This document shows, in pieces, positions 46,060 through 57,772 of a DNA stretch of 64,000 nt (its first letter is position 1; the number at the start of each line of letters is the position of its first letter). Both the position numbers and the translations under genes were made by a program. Location: positions 14,027,669 through 14,091,668 of the forward strand of contig NC_068344.1 of NCBI RefSeq assembly GCF_014633365.1, written 5' to 3'. The notes beneath the pieces were generated by a model. It did not search any database and was not told where the DNA came from. It saw only the letters and a program-made list of their open reading frames with translations. This DNA is from Diospyros lotus. Taxonomy: Eukaryota > Streptophyta > Magnoliopsida > Ericales > Ebenaceae.

Positions 46060-46840
46060 CACCCTGCGGCAAGCCCAAAGGCCTTGCGGCACCTTGCGGC
46101 AATGTGCGTCTTCTGAAAAAGCCAAGAGCCCTACTCGGTAAGTGCCATGTGTCGACACCAGCCACCCTTGAAAATCGCACCCTATAAATATTCAGCTAGA
46201 AGACATTGAATAGGACTTCCTAGTTTGGTAAAATCTAGACACTTTGAATGCACTTTTACTATTTTAATGAATAGTCATTGGGATCCGAGACTGACTTTGG
46301 CATTAGAGGGTTTTCGCAGGGGAAGATTCCCGTGAGCCTTCTAACCCATTTTTTGAGCATCAACAGGGCTAAATCCTTACGGCGAGACCTAGCAACGAAG
46401 GTTAAAGCTTGTGGCAAGACCTCGTGGAGAAGGCAAAAAGCTTGTGGCGAACCTAGCGACGAAGGCAAAAGCTTGCGGCGAGACTTAGAGGCGAAGGCAA
46501 AACCTTGTGGCAAGTGCTAGTGGCAAGGGCTTGTAGCGAAAGCTAGTGGCGAAGCCTTGTTCCAAGAGCTTGTGGCAAGAGCTAGTGGTAAGAGCTAGTG
46601 GTGACAGCTAGTGGCAAGAGCATGTGGCAAGAGCTTGCAGCAAGAGCTAGTGGTGAGAGCTAGTGGCGAAACCTGGTGGCAAAATGTTATGGCAATAGCT
46701 AGTGGCTAATCCTTGCGGCGAGCATCCTAGCGGAAAACTCCCTTGAGGCGACATCTCTTATGGTAACCTAACTTCACCCGACACCGAGGTCAAGTGGACC
46801 CCACATCACAAATTTTAATTATTGTATTTTGGCAACAACA
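46060..46840 (+). mobile_element. Truncated Tat-type LTR, second copy
   Basis: Matches 9320-10031, including CCTGCGGCAA, the TATAAATA box near 46183, the AGCTAGTGGCAAGAG array, and the end TTGTATTTTGGCAACAACA. The first part of the LTR is missing and no PBS follows, so it is a fragment or truncated solo LTR. Confidence 0.82.
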
Positions 46841-47425
46841 CTCACCATCAAGAATATCCCTCGGATGGGCCGCGAGACTCTTAGGATGGGCTGTAAGACC
46901 CTCACGATGGGCCGCGAGACTCTCAAGATGGCCACCATGTGTCCCTCTCTCCCTCCTCTATAAATAGGAGGCCACGTCTCCGACCTCAGGTACGCTCTTT
47001 CTAGCACTTGGAATACATTCTCGCGCTCTTGCTCTCAAAAACTGATTTAAGCATTGGAGGGTTTGGATGGGGACACCCACCTACGCCCCTAATCGTGTAC
47101 TCTTCTTGCAGGTCTCTCAGTCACTAAGGCTTTCTCGATCATCAAGGCTCTCTTGGTCATCAAGACTCTCCCGGTCACCAAGACTCTCTCTGTTACCAAG
47201 ACTCTTAGAATACATTGGAGACGAGACTCTCAGAACACTTTGGTGACGAGACTCTCAAAACACTTTGGTGACGAGACTCTCGAAACACTTGGTGACAAGA
47301 CACACAAGACTCTCAAAACACTCATAAGGCCTTTAATCCCGAAGACTCACGAGACTCTCGTGATCAACCACACACATTGTATTCTCCCACGATTATAAAT
47401 AGATTATTGTATTTTGACAATAACA
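46841..47425 (+). mobile_element. Related short LTR with tandem GACTCTC repeats
   Basis: Ends TTGTATTTTGACAATAACA, the same 3' terminal signature as the Tat LTR. A TATA box (CTCTATAAATAGGAGG, about 46956) and a CTTGCAG are present. Two small tandem arrays: about 18-bp TCACCAAGACTCTC units (47110-47205) and 27-bp TTTGGTGACGAGACTCTC units (47215-47300). The left boundary is inferred from the neighbour. Confidence 0.55.
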
Positions 47426-47889
47426 GTTATAAATATTGTTGGTGAGTTAGTTATTTATTAAATAAAAGTTTTAAAATTTGGAATACAAAGATTATGTTAT
47501 AAATTTCAATAAAAAAATTTATTTACTTGGGAAACAAATTTAAAACTATATATGTTTGAAAGTGCAATAAAAAATAATATTTATAAACTTTAATAGTTAA
47601 AAAATAGATTAAAAATTATTTTCCTTATGATGATTTGAAAATTAAATAAATTTAACTAAATTATAAACTATTTAGCTTTTGTAATTATTTATAGATAAAT
47701 TACAATTTTTCATGTTATTTTAAAATAAGAAGTACAAATATAATGTTATAAATATTGTTGTCGAGTTAGTTATTTAGTAAATATAACTTTAAAATTAGAA
47801 ATACAAATATAATGTTATAAATTTTAATAAAAAATATATTTATTTAGAAAAAAAATTAAAAGTATGTATGTTTGAAAACATATGTCAGG

Positions 47890-49583
47890 ATATTTATCTC
47901 TCAAACTAAGCAGGGGTAAGGGTAATAGAGGTAGAGGTAGACGTCGATCCTATAGGGACACCTTCTCTAGATCCCAATAGTGGTGGTTCACAGTCTTCTT
48001 CTTTTGTCTCCACACATGTTGTCCCTTTTACTCCTTTATATCCTTAGTCATCGCACCCATATTCTTTCGTTCCCATGACTCAATTCCAATAGCCTTTTGG
48101 TGTGATGCCAGGTCCTCTAGGTTATACTACAGTCCTACCCACATCCCACCCACCCTAGACTGGACCACAATCTGTCCTCTCTCATAAGTTGACTTTTCAT
48201 CCCCTATGAGGTTCCTACCCATACTCATTTATACTAACACTCCATGCACATCCTTCGTCTTCTTCTCCTGTGTAGAATGTTGAGCCGACTCCATCTGAGC
48301 CAATTGATATGGATCGAGTTGATCACCGAGTAGAATTATTCTGGAATCAGAATCGTGATCAGTGAGTATCTTATATATTATTTTTAATTGATTGTTTGCA
48401 ATTGTTATATACAGAAATGCATGTTTTTACTTGATAAATATTGGTTTTACAGTTTTTTCCTTGAGGTTGGTCCACTAAGTGTAGAATCAAAGATTTGAAA
48501 GAGAAAGTACACTGAAGCTTGGCTTTATTGGGATGACATGCTGGAAATAACATGATGAATGTGGCTGGAAGAATTTAACGTTAGTATAATTGTAATTCTT
48601 AATTATAGAAAGTTTTAATTTAAAATTTTATACATATTTATTTATTTTTAACTTCTGGTAGAAGGAGTTCAAGTGGCAACACGATGAGAGTGATCGTATA
48701 TGAATCACTTGGAATAAGTTGGGTCGGAGAAGTTTCATGAATAATTTGAACAAAATTAAAGAAGGTGCTGATAAAGGTGAGTGGATGGATCTAATTGTGC
48801 GACAAGCATTACAGGCAAAGTGGGATGAAAAAGAGTATAAGAAGCAAGAAGAACAATACAAAAAGAATCGTGCCTCCAAGACTGGTGGGCTAGTCCACTC
48901 AGGTAGATCTATTCCTTTCATCGAGAGCCGAAGGAGGATAGTAATTAATTTTCGTACTTAAATGTAAATTTTATAAACTTATGTAGTGGTTTATATTTTA
49001 TTTTATTTACTTCATACATTTGTCATGCAGACAAAGGAATTAAACTGTGAGCCCAATAAATTTGAGATTTTCAGGAGAACTCACACTCGGAAGGATGATC
49101 AAGGACAAGAAGTGTGGGTTGATAATTGATCAAAGAATGTCGCAGTAATTGTATTTATGTATATCATTACAATTTAATTATTTTTTTAATTAATTAACAA
49201 CATCAATGTTTTAATTTATATAGAAGGCATTAGAGAGATTAAGTGCAGAGGCATCTTCAACATTAACCGGCGATAGCGAGTCATCTTTTGCACCTACAGT
49301 TAACGAGCGTCATATCTTTTATCAGTCTGTCTTTGGTAAGAACAAGAAGGGTCGTATCTACGGTCTTGGCTCTCAAGCTAAGCAGTCCTACCCAGTTGGA
49401 TCTGATAGGAGCTCCAATGGATCATACAATTGTCATCAAAATTAGAAAAAATGAGACTCAAGGTCACCCAGATGAAAGAGAAGTTGCATTCCGCTCGAAC
49501 CGAGATAATCAAGGTGTGAAACGAGAATGTGCAACTGCGTTAGTGGTAATAACAGATGATGACATGGCAGGAGTAGATGAATA
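47890..49583 (+). pseudogene. CACTA-associated Transposase_24-like gene, broken
   Basis: Exon-intron remnant. N-terminal Ser/Pro-rich part with several stops (47890-48361), donor GTGAGT at 48362, acceptor at 48453. The core exon (48662-48960) reads NLNKIKEGADKGEWMDLIV and KKNRASKTGGLVHSGRSIPF, the hallmark K.NR...GG..H..GS..F block of plant Ptta/En/Spm (Transposase_24) proteins. It is followed by an exon from 49031 with FEIFRRTHTRKDDQGQEVWVDN and one from 49224 with SVFGKNKKGRIYGLGSQA. Introns have usable GT/AG ends. The catalytic TNP2-type transposase is not present, so this copy could only have been mobilised in trans. Confidence 0.78.
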
Positions 49584-50159
49584 GACAAATGATGACGTTA
49601 TAACAATTTGGACCATCGATTCACCCTTATTAGTAATCTGGACCGTCGACTCAACCTTGACCTAGAGACTAGTTTTATGATAATAAGGAACAAAATGATG
49701 ATTTCAATGATGATGATTGTAACCGGAAATTTATCAATATATTTTATTAATTAAATTAATCAGTTTGAATTTCATATTCATTTTTGTTATTTTATATATT
49801 TATATGTTTTTTAATTCTTTATCCTTAAATTAATAATTATGTAAATAAATTTTTAATTTCTATTCAATTAATTATCATAAATTTTATTTATAAATAGATA
49901 TAAAATATAAACAAATTTTTTATATTAAATAAATATAAAAATTTTTATTTACATAATTTATATTTTTTAGTTACGTTTAAAAATTTTATTTTTTAATTAA
50001 TTAATTAATTTATTAAAATTATTATTTATTAATATATTAAAAATAAATAATATATTTATTTTATCTATAGATTTTTTAAACAATTTATTTTTTTATAAAT
50101 TTACTTTTAAATTTATTTATTTTTATTAAAAAATAAATATTTTTTATTTTTTTTATTTA

Positions 50160-50420
50160 GTAACTGGAAGAGAGCCGTCGCTGATTTAGCGACGGGATAA
50201 AGCTTGTCATTGAATTAGCGATGGAATTAAACCCATCGCTAAATCAGTGACGGGTATAACCCCGTCGTTGATTCCATTGGTAAAAATATCCGTCACTAAA
50301 TACGTTGCTAAATTTCAGCGATGCCTTTTTTAGCAATAGAAAGGTACCCGTCACTAAATCCATCGCTAAAAAATTTAGCGACAGAATTTTTCGTTGTTAA
50401 AATGTTGATTTTTTATAGTG
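50160..50420. repeat. CACTA right subterminal repeats and terminal inverted repeat
   Basis: At least six direct and inverted variants of TTTAGCGACGGG / CCCGTCGCTAAAT lie within 260 bp of the CACTATAAAAAATC terminus (50407-50420). Such arrays bind the TNPA-type protein in characterised CACTA elements. Confidence 0.8.
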
Positions 50421-52244
50421 TGCTAGAGTAGCCATACTCTTCCAACAGTGAGATTGTTGAGTTTTGAGAGACTAACTGTTTGAACCCAAATTTCCAACCT
50501 AATCCTCATCACTTTATCTGGCTAGCACATAGAATGAGTTGAGGGATTCACCCACTCATCGTAGCGTAGACTAACTAGGCCTTCCATGCTTTCAAGGGTG
50601 AAGGGAAATGCCAACTATGGAGTATCAATGCAAGGGTTTAACCGATTTTCAAAAATATTTTTTGAAAATGCAGTGGAAATAAACATAAAAAATACGTTAC
50701 AAAACCCGTTTCCAATGACCACATGCAGTGCAATACTAAACCATTCCATAGGAGATTTAGTAAATATACCTCATAGCACTTAGAAGGCCAATGTAGATGC
50801 TGGAATCCTCACGGACAGCAACACCTTGCTCCTGAACAACTCCTGAATACAAATGTTCGATTAAACCAAATCGACTCTCGAAAACACATGAGGCCTTGTC
50901 AATTCATGCTCCGGTGAATGGTTGAATCCCTCAACTCACTTTATGTGCTAGCCAGAGATAGTAAGGGAGATTGGGCTAGAAATGGGTTCAAAAAATAATC
51001 TCCAAACTAATATAGACTATCTATATGGTTGTGTTACTACTATAGCAATGGAGAAATCAGAGAAGGGAGCAATGGAGAAGGGGTAAGGCTGTGGAATCAA
51101 GAAGAGAAGAATGAGCAAAGGCTAAGAGAGAGGATGCAACAACTTGCAAAAATCAAAGCTCTTTTTCGTTTTTCTTCCCCTTTGGCATATATATGAAATA
51201 CAGAAACCCTAAATGCCTAAAACCCACCAAATCGGATAAAACCGACTAGGAAAGATAGAGCGAACCAAGGGGCTACAAGAAGGACACACGTCGTCGCCCC
51301 TCTCGTCCTCCCATGCGATGTGCCCCAAAAAATCGTTGCACATACTACAAATCGATCAAGGATTTGCGACGCTATGCAACAAGAACGATCAACACCATTT
51401 TGCTCTATTGGTTAACAGAATCGATCGACAATTCCAAATAAATTGTCGACCATTTTGCCTGATTAGTTAACAAAATTAGTCAACAACCTTCAAAAGCTGT
51501 CGACCGTTTTTTTTTCTAGTCGATTAAGTTTTCATAAATTGCATCTAGGCCTACCATTAATACTTAATGACCATTTCACCTTCCCATGATGAAATCGAGA
51601 CCCCCGTTAACTCTTAACAACATGCTTGCCAACTCTTGACATTTTCTCCTTATTAATTTGATCATTGAACCCGATACATTAACTCTTAGCGGTCACCTCA
51701 TTAACTCTTAGTGATTATTTTAGGTTTATTCGCTTAGTCAACCACCACACCTAGATATGCTTGTGACCTTTTAAGGTCAGTACTAAGTAGCAATCAATAC
51801 GCATCAAACTCTTTAACGTGGACCAAACATTTTGGTTTACAACAAGGATCTCTCCATATCCCCGATGTACCTTGAAAGACTTTGAGTGACAACTAGCATT
51901 ATGTCAGGGCGATCCTACCAGTAATGAAGTTTTACTTCATAATATAACATATTTGGGCTTTCGATTCCCATGTACTATAATCCCTTCATCAATTATCATC
52001 CCAATCGAGTGAGAGTCATGGACTGATCAAACTTATTAACTCGATGACTATGTCTAAAATAGTGTGGAAGAATTGATATGACAAGTCGGAAGTCCTCCCG
52101 ACATTGGAAGACTTTCCAATCACATGTACCCTGGCAAAGAGTTTCTTCAATCAAGATCACCGCTGACCGCATAAGATGTTTACCTTACGCTGAGGTCGAT
52201 GGATCCCATTAGCAATCAGCTGCCTCTATACGCTACTGCACAGG
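50421..52244 (-). mobile_element. LTR-retrotransposon-derived sequence hosting solo LTR G2, unassigned
   Basis: Non-coding. Continuous with 55248-55542 across solo LTR G2 (see its target duplication). A minus-strand CATATATATG box and GGGTTT leader-like text near 51185-51215 suggest an LTR in minus orientation. Termini were not found. Contains a large inverted repeat (50466-51005). Confidence 0.4.
50466..51005. repeat. Inverted repeat, arms about 85 bp, spacer about 370 bp
   Basis: Left arm 50466-50549 and right arm 50919-51005 pair through TCTGGCTAGCACATA and GAGTTGAGGGATTCA plus an outer, more diverged part with TTTGAACCCA. The spacer includes the palindromic TTTTCAAAAATATTTTTTGA. Confidence 0.75.
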
Positions 52245-53366
52245 TGAAAGTAAAGCGAGATCATTATGGGGCAAGTAGTGTAATTCAAAAATTTTGAATC
52301 TTACCCCGATCCCGACGATTGGATCAATGTTAAAATTAAAATAATCACATACATAATAAAATAAATCTAACCTTTAGATTTTCGAGTCGTTCGCGGATTC
52401 GAGCCGTCCAAGCTTCCATCCTTTAATTCGTGATACGCGACACGCATCCACTAGCGAGGAGAGTGGAATGGGAGTGCTAGCTCCTTATCCTTTTCGTGGC
52501 TTCTGTGTGGACGAAAAGACCTTCCTCATTTTGAATTGATGAGGAAAAGAAACGAAAGAGAGTGAATGGCAATTTTTCAACTTTTAAAAAATCACAAAAA
52601 TCATTCATTGATTTAGGCAACCCTTAAAGGGGTATTTATAAAGGACCAGCGCCTCATAGGGTTTCCTAAACCCTAATGGATATGGGTTGGCCCATTTATC
52701 CTAGTCCAACTAGGAACTTAATTAAGTGACCTAAATCCAAGAATAAGTTTAAATAAAATATTTGGTCCAAATCTAATTTAAGCCCAAATATAATATTTAA
52801 TTTAATATTTGACCCAAATTTAATTTATCTCAAATATTAAATTAAGCTCAAATATATTTTTTTTCTTATTTTTCACTCCAACAAATAGAAAATTATTAAA
52901 TTAGAAACTCCTCCATAATTTAATCAATTGTCATTTTAGGAAACTCTTTCCTTTATGGCGATCTCTCATCAAATTGACGTCATTACGTCTATCTATTCTT
53001 TTCTCATGAGAACCTATGACAACAACTTCTTGCTGAAGTGTCCCACTTAATCATACGTCCGCTCTCCTAGTTTAAGCCAATGACCATACCTATTGCATAT
53101 GACTTATTAAACTTCCAAATATATTGACAATGTGTCGATATGAACACATAAGACAAGATTGCCCTCTAACAAGACATCATGCCTACCAAATTATTCAGAA
53201 TGATTCATAATCCATAAACAATCTTTCACGAGTATGGTTACCGTGTAATTCGATACTCTCATCAATGTATCTTCCGTGATCTCAAGTTTAGCGATGTGTT
53301 GCTTGATTACGATCACATGAGTTTTTTTCGATCCTCCAAATATCCTCACTTAATAGAAAGTGAATC

Positions 53367-54533
53367 TGTTAAGCTCAATGATAAGTAAATACGATTTTGA
53401 TGATAACAAAAATATTTTTATGATATAAATATTTTTTTTTACTTTTTTACTCATGCCAAAAGTAAATTTATTTTGAATTAAAAGTGGGTACAAAGAGTAA
53501 ATTTATTTTGAATTAAAAATGGATTGTCTTTAAACATGTTTTCTTATTTTAATCATTTATGTCTCAAAAGCTTATATTTGAATTTTCATATCTTGATAAA
53601 TGTATTTCTCTCTCATGCAAAAAGTAAATTTATTTTGAATTAAAGGTGAATTACTTTTAGACATATTTTCTTATTTTAATCATTTATGTCTCAAAAGCTT
53701 AATTTAAATTTTCATATCTTGATATATGTATTTCTTTCTCATGTAAAAAAGAAATTTATTTTGAATTAAAAGAGAATTGTTTTTAGACATGTTTCATTGT
53801 TTTAGTCATTTATATCTCAAAAGCTTATATTTGAATTTTCAAATCTTAATTTCTCATGCAAAAAATAAATTTATTTTGAATTAAAGGTGACTAATATTTA
53901 GACATGTTTCCTTCTTTTGTTCCTTGTTGTTTGAGAAAGATTAAACATTTTTTGAATTTTAAACTTCATATTAACCTTTTCTTTAATGGTTAGTTTGTTT
54001 AGAAGATGTAAATATATAGGGTAAGTATGCAGGTTGAAGGAAGAGAACAAACTTGATAGAACATTCAAACAAGAGTAAAAATGTTCGAAGTGCTGGAAGT
54101 GTATTGTTTCGTGGAATTCTCAATCGTTGGTGACTTATTTGTAATTGTCTCTGGTTGTAAGTTTGTTATTTTTACTTACTTGTTTTTGTGAGGGGATTGT
54201 ATTTGCTAGTAGTATGCTAATGGTTCTTGCTTAGGCAATGGATTGTATATTGGTTCTAGCTCCAATTAAAGCTAGTGTTGATTCTCCTTGGTGGAACCTC
54301 AAGTTAAGTCTTGAGAGTCTTAATCTAAGTCTTGAGAGAGAGGATTAGGCTCTTTAGAGCCGAACCTCTATAAATTTCTCTTGTTCCTTGTGGTTGTGGG
54401 ATTTTATTGTTATCAATCCTATTGCAAGCACCACATATTAAGATCACAAATTTAAGAGTTTTTAAAAGAGTTAAAATTATTAATTTTTGAAAAATCCAAT
54501 TCACCCCTATCTTGGGTATTTTTTTGAGAAACA
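53367..54533 (+). mobile_element. Copia-like solo LTR inside G2
   Basis: 1167 bp, TGTTAAGCTCAATG to TTTGAGAAACA, flanked by GAATC (53362-53366) and AAATC (54534-54538). The end region CCAATTCACCCC...CTTGGGT is characteristic of many plant Ty1/copia LTRs. A roughly 120-bp tandem array fills its first half. Confidence 0.8.
53450..53910. repeat. Tandem repeat, 115-126 bp, about 3.5 units
   Basis: Units begin CTCATG(C/T)(A/C)AAAA and contain AAATTTATTTTGAATTAAA and CATTTATGTCTCAAAAGCTT; anchors are 53450, 53612, 53738 and 53853. The first unit carries an extra 34-bp internal duplication. Confidence 0.85.
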
Positions 54534-55247
54534 AAATCAATAACTTCTTATTGATCTCTTTCACCATGGATATGGATTTAAAGTGAATATCTACCAAAAA
54601 CGTCTTAGATACATCATCCTCTATCAAGGGATAGATGAGTCCTATCCTAGTTATGCATCCATCTTCATAAGCCTCATAATATGCCCAACGATCGCCCACG
54701 TACAACCTTTATCTAGACCCATCGAAACGATGTTAAAGCATACTAGTCTTCTTATGAGATGACCGTGACAACCTTAGGTCCAAGGATTAGTTACACCCAT
54801 CTCGTATGAGAATTCCATCAACATATAATCAAAATAGATTCTCATGGCAAGTCATGTCCAGTGACACGTTCTCCAACATTGGTCACTTATATACTTGTTT
54901 AGGCATCCCTATGCCTATGGGTGTGAGACTTTCATGCTATCATGTAGTAAAAACATAGCACATACAAGTCTTACTGCAATTGTTAATGTTCATTCTTAAC
55001 ATTGCTATGACTTGGGACATTTAACGATGTCTAGAAACTGTGATGCATCATCTAATTTTTTTATAGATTAATCATAATATACATCATATGGACTTCTATC
55101 TAGTTTCATCCTGTCATTACAATAATAACAACTAATAGAACAACTTTTTATGAAATTGAATAATTCCTTATTCAATAATAAATACAATTGCAATTGTCAG
55201 TGAACAACATGCCTAATTTGATTGGATTTAGAGCACCTACACTAACA

Positions 55248-55542
55248 ACAAGGACTACATAGTGCATTTCTCACCTAGTAACTGAATGGTTCTTAGCAGC
55301 AACAAATCCCTGACACCGACATATAAGACAATTGTGTTGCCTTCGGTCTAAGGACCAGTAATATAATCGAAGCTTGTGATAGATCATAGATCCTCTCAAT
55401 CATGTGATGTATCACGTGCGTCACATTCAATTGACGTTCCAGTAGCATCTACCCACATGTATACTATATCTATTTCATGGAGTATGACATGCGACTCACC
55501 ATCTTTTATCACTATCATCTAATACCAATCAAAGGGAGTACT
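55248..55542 (-). other. Continuation of the host sequence right of G2
   Basis: Non-coding. Joins 52244 if G2 and one duplication are ignored. Ends where an F-family LTR begins. No other feature recognised. Confidence 0.4.
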
Positions 55543-57325
55543 TGTAATGATTCATTCCCACCTACGGGCGCTACCAGTGAATAATCGACCGAATTACTCA
55601 CACAACAAACCAACAACTGAAGGGTTGGACCGTGTTTCAACATGAAACGCCCTAGGTAGGCACTAGGCTTCGTCTTTCCTTTTGCTTCACTCGAGGAATC
55701 GGTCTCAAAACATAAAAGGAAGCACAGTAGAAACGGGACCCAAAACCCAAATGAGTTTCACCTTTCTTCAGCTCACTTCACAACAAGCCAAAGGTGACCC
55801 AGGCACAAAACTAGCACATCAAAACTTTGCTGAGTACTGGGAATTTATGGGAACATACCTTTTCGATCCTTACTTGATTCGAAACTCGGCTCCACCAACT
55901 AAAGCCATATGCATCAAGCAATCTCACCATCATCTATCACACTGTGATGATTACAACAACTAGATATCAACCAGTGCCCAACAACATATACATTCAATCA
56001 CGAGAATAAATATGCAGGCAACACCCGCGAATACATGCAGGAATATATTTATATATATATAACATACTACTTGGGCAACATCGTTAGTCACCATATCATC
56101 CTCCCAACATCATCCCTGCTTTCATCTAGACATGCATCATCTACAACACGAGGTAAAACCTCATAAGTCATAAAGACTCAGTAATGGTGCAAATGAATTC
56201 AAACAAGATAAAATATGAGATGCAATGACAAGTAACTATGCATGAATGGCGAGGCATCACTGCCCTCCGAACCCATCTGTTTGAGGCATTAACCTCATAA
56301 ATTACCCCTAGCATGGATCTAGTCTCTCCCATAGGACTCCACTAGACCACCTATAGAACATACACAATACACAATTGCACACAACATATATTTATCTATA
56401 TTACAAACCATTTGTAAGGGTGCCACCCTTGGGGCCATCCCTTATCTGGCTCGAAACTTCATCTTTGCCACGGGCAAGAACGTCTGGCTAAACTCTGAAC
56501 TCTTTTAGGATCACCGCCTCCCTGGTCGAACTTAGATGCAACCACACAAGCCAAACACATCAGACATTAATCCAGGGCTTATATTTTTGCCACACATCGC
56601 AAAAGCCACCCATCGACAATCCAACTAACCCCAACTAAGGGTTTCATCCAACCAACAATTATTCTACATTAACTCGCTTAACGCAAAAACTTGGAAAGAA
56701 AATATTAATTTACCTCAACCAATCTGGGGGAGAAAACTGGCCAAATGCCCACATCGGCGTTGCTTTCTTGACTGCCATCTTACGCCCAAATCTCTGATTT
56801 CAAGCCTCTGGCACACTTCTCGAGTCCCAAAATAATTTCCAGACTTTTGCTTAATTTTTTTGGAATTTTCTCCCTTATTTTTTTTTTTATTTTCTTTTGC
56901 CTTTCTTCTCATTCTTCTTCTCCAGCTTCTTCTTCTTCCTCATCGCGCACCCACCTGCGTGAACCAACGTCGTCGCTCACCACCACCTGGCTTCCGCCGT
57001 CAACTGTCATCGCCGACCACCGCACGATCGATGCCACAACCGACCCCACCGCGGCCACCCGCGCCTCACGAACTGTCTACGCGTAGCTACCCACAATGGA
57101 TGACCCCTGCCTTTGCTGCAACCAGCGCCTCCGCCCAGCCTCTGGCTGCTGCCGACCACCAACCCGGCCATCCATTGGCCAGCTGCCTCATGCGAGCCAC
57201 CACGCGCCATCGCGTGCTTACTAGTGCCACCATCGGCCGTTACTTCTTGCCTCTGCATTCGCTATGGCCAATCGGCCTTGCTTTGCCACTAGCTGGCCTC
57301 CAATGCACTTCAGGCTGTTTCTTCC
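55543..57325 (-). mobile_element. Diverged F-family LTR, minus orientation, truncated
   Basis: Starts TGTAATGATTCATTCCCACC, a diverged form of the TGTAACGACCCGCTCCC end at 27593, and follows the same landmark order (CCCTAGGTAGGCACTAGGC, GACTCAGTAATGGTGC, GGGGCCATCCCTTATCTGG, AACAATTATTCTACATTAACTCGC, then the GC-rich tract 56940-57300). The far end of the LTR is missing, replaced by the TRIM at 57326. Confidence 0.75.
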
Positions 57326-57772
57326 TATAATGGCCGGGGTCTACATAGCAACGTATTGTCCGATTCAGGTCACAACCAATCCCCGATTTTATCGCTTTGG
57401 GATTTAATCCCAAAACGCGCGTCACTATGTAGAACACCCTCCGCACTTATATGCCCAGTTCCCCCATTTGCATGGTCGATGTGGGATTCGCCTAAGGTGC
57501 TTACACGCACCTCCCCTAGGGACTCAGCGTCCTCGCTGAGGTTTGCCCCATCACAGTACTCAGAGGCTCGGGGGTCGGCTCTGATACCATTCTGTAACGG
57601 CTGGGGTCTACATAGCAACGTATTGTTCGGTTCAGGTAACAACTAATCCCAGGTTTTACGCTCTAAGATTTAATCCCAAAACGCGCGTTACTATGTAGAA
57701 CACCCTTCGCACTTATATGCCCAGTTCCCCACCTTTGCATGGCCGATGTGAGATTCGCCTAAGGTGCTTACA
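57326..57772 (-). mobile_element. TRIM (terminal-repeat retrotransposon in miniature), structurally complete
   Basis: Two direct repeats of 180 bp (57326-57505 and 57593-57772) flank an 87-bp interior. On the minus strand the LTR starts TGTAAGCACCTTAGGCG and ends in CCGTTACA (right copy; mutated to CCATTATA in the left). An initiator-Met PBS, TGGTATCAGAGCC, abuts the right LTR, and a purine tract (AGGGGAGGTG) abuts the left. A GCATATAAG TATA-like box lies inside the LTR, as does a TCTACATAG...CTATGTAGA inverted repeat. No 5S-like boxes, so not Cassandra. The LTRs differ at roughly two dozen positions. Flanking 5-mers do not match. Confidence 0.88.

Larger units (their letters stand above)
47426..50420 (+). 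mobile_element. CACTA (En/Spm) DNA transposon remnant
   Basis: Right terminus: the last bases, read on the minus strand, are CACTATAAAAAATCAAC, a CACTA terminal repeat. They are preceded by a subterminal region packed with TAGCGACGG/CATCGCTAA repeats in both orientations (50170-50400). Within it lies a broken Transposase_24-type gene. The left terminus was not found; AT-rich DNA with an internal duplication (47427-47520 versus 47740-47830) adjoins an LTR. So the element is truncated, with an approximate left end. Confidence 0.75.
52245..55247 (-). mobile_element. Solo LTR, family G copy 2, with nested insertion
   Basis: Same family and orientation as 1985-3869. It starts TGAAAGTAAAG and ends CACTAACA. 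Flanks ACAGG (52240-52244) and ACAAG (55248-55252) match at 4 of 5 positions (G/A). A 1167-bp copia-like LTR is inserted at 53367; without it and one duplication the length is about 1.83 kb, close to the 1885 bp of copy 1. The antisense TATA motif (TTTATAAATACC) is at about 52632-52643. Confidence 0.85.

Noticed and set aside
44410..46062. Solo LTR K with target duplication
   Set aside because: Candidate flanks ACCAG and ATCAC do not match; both borders coincide with other LTR ends, so boundaries remain provisional.
56847..57330. 156-codon Pro/Ala-rich ORF
   Set aside because: Homologous GC-rich LTR tract in the copy at 55543-57325; low complexity and no family match.
57326..57772. Cassandra TRIM
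   Set aside because: The LTRs lack 5S A/IE/C boxes; only the general TRIM layout and PBS are shared.
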